A stretch of DNA of 64,000 nt. It comes from Microbotryum silenes-acaulis (lineage: Eukaryota; Basidiomycota; Microbotryomycetes; Microbotryales; Microbotryaceae). Below, in pieces: positions 59,300-64,000 of the stretch (the first letter of the stretch is position 1; every line of letters starts with the position of its first letter). Under the pieces are notes generated by a model. That model saw only the letters and a program-made list of their open reading frames with translations. It did no database searches and was not told the origin of the DNA. The DNA is taken from contig QPFY01000005.1 in NCBI GenBank assembly GCA_003665825.1, positions 992,001 to 1,056,000 of the forward strand. Reading direction: 5' to 3'. Position numbers and translations under genes: made by a program.

Positions 59300-61102
59300 C
59301 ACCCTCGAAGCCTACGACCCCTTTGATCGACAAGAACGGCGATCGTAATATCTGTCTGGGCGTCAAGGTGTTATGTAGAGCGGTATCAGCATCCGTCGGG
59401 CAACAAGGAAGGCGGATTCGGAATCCAGAGAGTGTAGAGCGAGGTGCTTGGGGTCGGCTTGATCTCGTGGAACTCTCCCATTGCCAATACAGGTAGCATT
59501 GATGGAATTGAAAGACGATGTGTTCTCTTTCGTTTCCAAAAACGATGTACCCGAGAGGCAGTTGTTTCCCCTGAGTAGGCTCTTCCACGGCCGTCCACTG
59601 AGACCGACGACGGACGTAACACGTCCCCACGCAGCTCCCACATCACCCCGGGTCCCTGTCTCGCGACGGTCTGCTGCGAGGGTCTGGGCGATGAGCACTC
59701 ACCGCGAACACACACAGTCTTAGCTCTCCTGGAAGAAGCAGCGGCTGAGGTAGAGGCCGAGAGATGATGCGAGGGAAATAGGTGACAGTCGGGCGACGAA
59801 CGCTGGGCTGGTCGATCGCTGCTGCTGGCTGCTGGTCGTGGCGACTGGTGAATGCTTGCGCGCGGCTCGTGGTGCCAAATCGCGGCGGGCCGTTGAGAGA
59901 GGTTGAGTCGACACGGTGCAAAAGGACCCGGAATTCTAAAGTGAGAAGCAAGAGCACACGACCTGGGAGAGCGTGGCGACCGAAAACCGAGCTTCGAGCA
60001 CAACCAAGTAACGCGGACCGAACGAGAAGGCGATGGGGAACAGTCGGCGGGTGGGGTGAAACAATCCGGCAGCGACCAGCGCGAGCCAGCGCGAGTCCAG
60101 CGCGGTTTGGCTCGCTCGCTCGCCCGGTCTCTGCAGGTGCTGCATGCCGTCGCGTCAATGAGGCGCCGGCGGCACAGCCCGAACCCTGAAGCCCTCCCTC
60201 CGGCTCCGTACTTCGGGCCGTCTCGGACCCTCATGCACGGGCACCAGAAATATTCATTTCTCCGATCCAGTCACACTCCCCAGATCAAAAAATGGGATGC
60301 TCGAGCACAGTCACTTCACAAGCAAAACTTGTGATCTCTGCAGATTCGCGGAAAGTTAGCCTGATAAAAGTCGCGCTTATCGGCATTGCATGTTGCCGGG
60401 ACAAGCATCGGTAGAACCCAAGGATGAGGCAGCGAAAAAGTGCAAGGTTCATCATCGCCCGCCGAGAGGGATCGCTTTGAAGCGGTGCGCGCGTTACTTA
60501 CGCCCGACCACATCTGGCAAATCACCGAGTCCGGGTGCTTCCGAACCCCGGTGTCTCTGACTCCGCGCTCCCGACCGCTCTGGTTTCCATTCAGACAGGG
60601 GCGCCTCCAGTTCGGAGAAACCTTTATCGCCGACGGCGGTGTTTGGCTGGCAGTGGGAGCTTTCCTTTTTCTCTTCGACGACCGCACCAGCTTGTGCTTG
60701 CGAGGAATGGAGGAGAATGGACAACTTGCGGGAAAAGATGACTCGGTCCTTGCACATGCCACGGTCAGAAACTGTCGATCGCTTAAGTACGGTCATCGGA
60801 AACGGAGGCGTTCGGGGTTGGTCGCGTCGACGCGTCACGGTGCCGAACACGTGCTTCGCGCGGCCGCCCACCGCGCATCGTGAACCCCACTCTGTAGCGT
60901 AGCCGTACTTGCTGGTGCCGCGGCGAATTGGTGCGCTCCTCCCGAGCAGTTCTCCCCCTCCTAAAACCCCCGCACTCGGTGACCTCTTGACTTTTAATTC
61001 ACCGCAAATCTTACTCGACGAGAAAGGAGACTCGAAAGGACCATCATTTTTCATCTAAGCTAAGGGCACACTACAACGCCGCCTAAACGCATACCGGCCG
61101 AC
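59300..61102. promoter_or_regulatory. Long divergent region between BCK1 and the hydrolase
   Basis: 1.8 kb without a convincing gene. Minus-strand frames at 59386-60234 and 60494-61054 are Arg/Ser-rich and domain-free. Some of it may be 5' leader or upstream exons of BCK1. A repeated CGCGAGCCAGCGCGAG motif near 60076-60091 and CTCGCTCGCTCG near 60114 are the only patterns. Confidence 0.4.
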
Positions 61103-62535
61103 ATGCCGTCCTTCACCTCCCGTCTCCCCACCAACCCCAACCCCTCCTCCCTTCCCAAATACTACGGTGACGCCTCCACGCTCCTCTCCTTGGACAAGTA
61201 CAACCGACGTCATTTGTTCCGCCCTTCCTGGATCTCGGACGACGAACCCGATCATACCGTTTCGTATGCGTGTGTAGGAGCGGAGAAGGAGGACGAGTTG
61301 GAAACGGTTGTATGGATCAATGGTTTGGGTGGGAATCGATTTGCTGCTGGTCAGTTGTTCGTGACCTTGATGAGCGATCGACTCGTCGGCAACCTACTTC
61401 CCCACTTCTCCACCGCACCGCGTACACGTACGAACTTACTGCGCACTCCAGCGTACTGACGCCGTCCTCGACCACCTCCGCAGCTTTTTTAGACGGCCTC
61501 TTCACAACGTATCGCCTCCGTTTGATCCACATCGACCGACCAGGAGCAGGACACTCGACCCCCGTCCCCCTCTCTCACCGCGTCGAATGGTCAACCGAAG
61601 CCCTCCTCTCCATCCTCTCACACGAAGGAACAACCCCCCACCTCTCCTTGATCTCCCATTCCAACGGCCTCATATACACCCTCCATTTGCTGTCCCACCT
61701 TCCTCGAACCTACACGCTCCGACATTGGTTCATAAGTTCCCCCTTTGTGATACCCTTTTTGTCCGGGAGCTGGTCCTTGGGTCTAGCGAGTTATCTCCCT
61801 GCCCCCGTGACGGGGAGTTTGGGGACGTTAGCTTCGACTTTTAGTACGAGTTTGGGGTGGTATCATTCTGCGAGGGGGGTGTCGAGCGGTGGATTGGGGG
61901 GTCTGTCAAAATGGTGGGGTGGGGTACCGTTGACCTCGACGACCGCCGCGGAAGCTGAAGACCCTACACTATCCACCGAGGACGATTCAACCCAAGCGAC
62001 CAAAAAATCGAGACGACACTATGAGCGTTTCGTCAAGAAGCAAAACGAGCTCTACGCATCCCCTGACGACGCTCGGCAGAACGAACACCGTAAAACGTTC
62101 GAAGGGTATTTCTTTGGGCCCGGTTTGTTCAACGAGGCGATGAAGAGGGCTGGGAAGGAGGGGTTGGGGTATATGGGCGATGAGGCGTTAATTTCTTTAC
62201 GAAAGGGGGAGGAGGCGAGGTGGGGGTGGCCGAAGGAGGGGGAGGAGGGTCAGGATGGGAGTGTGTATTTGAGAGGGTTTAGGGAATGGAAGGAAGGGTG
62301 GGAAAAGGAGGGGAGAGCTTTACCGAGGATCAAAGTGGGGTACGGGAGTGAGGATGGGATGATTCCCAAGAGGGGAAGGGATCATCTCAAGTCTGTGTTG
62401 GTCGATCAGCTGGGTTTGGTCAAAAGGGAGGATTGGAGAGAGATCCGGGGTGCAGGACATGATGATACGCTCGGTGTGACGACGTTGACTGAGCCTTGGT
62501 GTCAGAGCGTTGTGGCTTCTGCAGAGGGGAACTAG
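61103..62535 (+). CDS. Alpha/beta hydrolase-fold protein
   Basis: Exons 61103-61349 and 61484-62535 join in phase to 432 residues. The core shows ETVVWINGLGGNRFAA (oxyanion strand), LFTTYRLRLIHIDRPGAGHS, the nucleophile elbow LISHSNGLIYTL (a Ser-x-Ser-x-Gly variant of the usual Gly-x-Ser-x-Gly), an acid in KVGYGSEDGMIP and the His in IRGAGHDD. A long charged lid of about 150 residues (KKSRRHYERFVKKQNELY, RWGWPKEGEEG) sits between nucleophile and acid. The substrate is unknown; esterase, lipase or epoxide hydrolase are all possible. The donor is GTCAGT. Confidence 0.82.
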
Positions 62536-62711
62536 AGCGGTGTCTATTTATTGGAGTGTTGTAAAATCCTTTCGATTGGGTGCGTTGTGTGTATACAGCG
62601 ATGGACGCCTAGCATTGCATGTCCAGAGAGTGAGAGCAAAACTGAGAGATGAGAGTAGACCCGAGAAGAGAGTAATAGGGTTCGAGCGAGCGTGTCTTGA
62701 GTTGTGTGCGC

Positions 62712-63425
62712 TCAGATAACGACGATACTTGGTGGGGTGTATCGTTTGCTGTAGTAGACCGACTTGCCAACCTGTGCGATGGGGAACGAGTGGGGGTCAG
62801 CGGATGAGTTCCCTTTAGGCCGCCCTAGGCCGGGCTCCATCGCCACGAGCTGGGTCAACCATCGACATCACAATGTATTCCATCGGCCTATGCTCAAAAC
62901 TCACCTCCCAACCCGGCACGTCCTTCATGATCTCCTTCTCACGGGCCAAAGCGGCGTGTTCCCTTCGGTAGATGTCGCGGTCGGCTTCGGCCAACAGCAA
63001 GGGCACGAGGTGGATTCGTGACCAGACTTTTTCGCGTTGCAGTTCCCTGATTCGAGTACGGAGTCGATGATTAGTTTCATTGTTGGAGATGGAGAATTCC
63101 TACTCCAGCTGTCCGCTACGACCTGCGCTGGAAGCTGATCACTGGCGCCCATCGCCTCCTAGCCGGGTCCCAACCCCAGCCCGACCACTCACCTCTTCTC
63201 CAAGTTACCCAAGCCAACCCTCCAGAACCCAAAAGCACAGATAGCGGTGACAGCACCAAAGATGAGCGCTCCCCCCGGTCCTTTGGTCGGCAGGTTGCGC
63301 TTGTACTTGATCGCTTCGAAGCCGCCGGCGGGGGGCAGGTCCCTTTGGAAGAAGAGGGCTCAGTTGTATAGTACGAGGTGGTGGGTCGATGGATAAACGC
63401 TGGCTTACTGCTTGTAGGTGACCAT
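62712..63425 (-). CDS. Mitochondrial complex I subunit GRIM-19 (NDUFA13/B16.6)
   Basis: Exons 63425-63409, 63342-63193, 63046-62905 and 62771-62712 join in phase to 122 residues, close to fungal homologues. It starts MVTYKQDLPPAGGFEAIKY, has the single membrane helix ALIFGAVTAICAFGFW, then RVGLGNLEKRELQREKVWSR, LLLAEADRDIYRREHAAL and the end KDVPGWEVGKSVYYSKRY. GRIM-19 is an accessory subunit of NADH:ubiquinone oxidoreductase in the inner mitochondrial membrane. The first coding exon is only 17 nt. It is divergent from the Pro/Tyr-rich gene at the right edge over 253 bp. Confidence 0.93.
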
Positions 63426-63678
63426 GATCTGCGGTGACTGGGTGTGGCGAGAGCGCAACGAGTTGAGTCCGGCGTTGACTCCGCCCGCGCCAATCGCCTG
63501 CCATCGCTCGCACGCCAAGGCGCGGCCACCCGGTCTGGTGTCACTTGGCCCCTCTGTCACTTGCCATCCTCGCCATCCTCGCCGTCCTCGCCATCCTCGC
63601 CATCCTCGCCATCCTCGCCACACAAGCAGGCGCACCCACCCACTCGCAACTCAACCACCCACACACTACTTCTCCGTC
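63426..63678. promoter_or_regulatory. Divergent promoter with 9-bp minisatellite
   Basis: Contains six tandem copies of GCCATCCTC (63563-63616, third copy with G for A) between GRIM-19 and the next gene. No TATA or other site is clear. Confidence 0.55.
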
Positions 63679-64000
63679 ATGGCATACAACCCTTACGCCA
63701 ACCCGTATGCCCAACCAGCCGCGGGGCCATACGCCGGTCCCTCAGCACACGCCTCGACGAGCACCACCCACATCACTCCGTCCTACCCAGCCGCCTACCC
63801 CTACGCCCCACAGGCCGTCCCAACCAACCCGGGCTACCCGTCCACCTCGACCCTCCCCATGGCCGCCGGTCCCATATTTCCCGGTTACGCCCACATGCCC
63901 CCACCCCTTCCGCAGACGATGGCCTTGGGTCCGCCACAACCGGGTGGTGCGTACGATCTCGATCTGGCGCAACAACAATCGGCTTACACCCCGGAGGGAG
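63679..64000 (+). CDS. Partial Pro/Tyr/Ala-rich protein, N-terminal part
   Basis: The ATG at 63679 (CCGTCATGG) opens a frame that stays open to the window edge: MAYNPYANPYAQPAAGPY and further Pro/Tyr/Ala repeats, then GGAYDLDLAQQQSAYTPEG. The composition is disordered and prion-like; no domain is visible before the edge, so no function is given. It is divergent from GRIM-19. Confidence 0.65.
   Translation, partial: MAYNPYANPYAQPAAGPYAGPSAHASTSTTHITPSYPAAYPYAPQAVPTNPGYPSTSTLPMAAGPIFPGYAHMPPPLPQTMALGPPQPGGAYDLDLAQQQSAYTPEG

Noticed and set aside
59386..60234. 282-codon minus frame upstream of BCK1
   Set aside because: Arg/Ser/Pro-rich without a domain; more likely leader or promoter DNA, though an upstream exon cannot be excluded.

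Overview
This window looks like nuclear DNA of a basidiomycete fungus, perhaps a Pucciniomycotina yeast or smut-like relative; the lower rank is a guess. The evidence is a moderately GC-rich sequence, genes broken by many short introns (mostly about 55-120 bp) with GTAAGT, GTGAGT or GTCAGT donors, and protein families typical of that group. I rebuilt gene models by joining reading frames at splice sites that keep phase and restore conserved domains. No tRNA, rRNA or CRISPR array could be supported.

Layout. The left edge (1-468) is the N-terminus of a polyglutamine protein running out of the window, followed by intergenic DNA with a 419-bp fold-back element (1167-1585). Then come a three-RRM RNA-binding protein (6068-2860, minus), a bestrophin-type channel in 11 exons (10034-7626, minus) and divergent TFIIF alpha/Tfg1 (10469-12806). 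Next are Sec14 (15250-13336, minus), a 1.29-kb hAT-like non-autonomous transposon in the promoter region upstream of Sec14, a BOI/Pob1-type SH3-SAM-PH polarity protein (17478-21551), a secreted GH5-like glycoside hydrolase (22268-24402) and a RhoGEF (29428-24993, minus).

The middle holds a doubtful small secreted protein (30388-30828), the TRAPP subunit Bet3 (32562-31617, minus), a flavin amine oxidase with an apparent one-base frameshift (33007-34542), an acyl-CoA/4CL-like ligase with a peroxisomal C-terminus (36640-34598, minus), a divergent enoyl-CoA hydratase of the AUH type (37172-38677) and a Yippee zinc-binding protein (39536-40288). A decayed Ty3/gypsy-type retroelement with internal inverted duplications occupies about 40430-43400.

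The right part carries a large rhomboid protease (44519-47168), the 3'-end processing factor Mpe1 (49931-47329, minus), an acyl-CoA thioesterase II (51016-52767) followed by a decayed partial copy of itself, a BCK1-type MAPKKK (59299-53858, minus), an alpha/beta hydrolase (61103-62535), complex I subunit GRIM-19 (63425-62712, minus) and the start of a Pro/Tyr-rich protein at the right edge.

Functional themes: cell polarity and wall integrity (Boi, RhoGEF, Bck1, GH5 enzyme), membrane traffic and lipids (Sec14, Bet3), acyl-CoA metabolism (ligase, hydratase, thioesterase) and mRNA synthesis and processing (Tfg1, Mpe1, RRM protein). This is mostly an ordinary housekeeping region. The unusual material is the three mobile-element remnants, three GC-AG introns, two 9-nt micro-exons, an 11-bp phased motif array in a divergent promoter, and two local gene-decay events.
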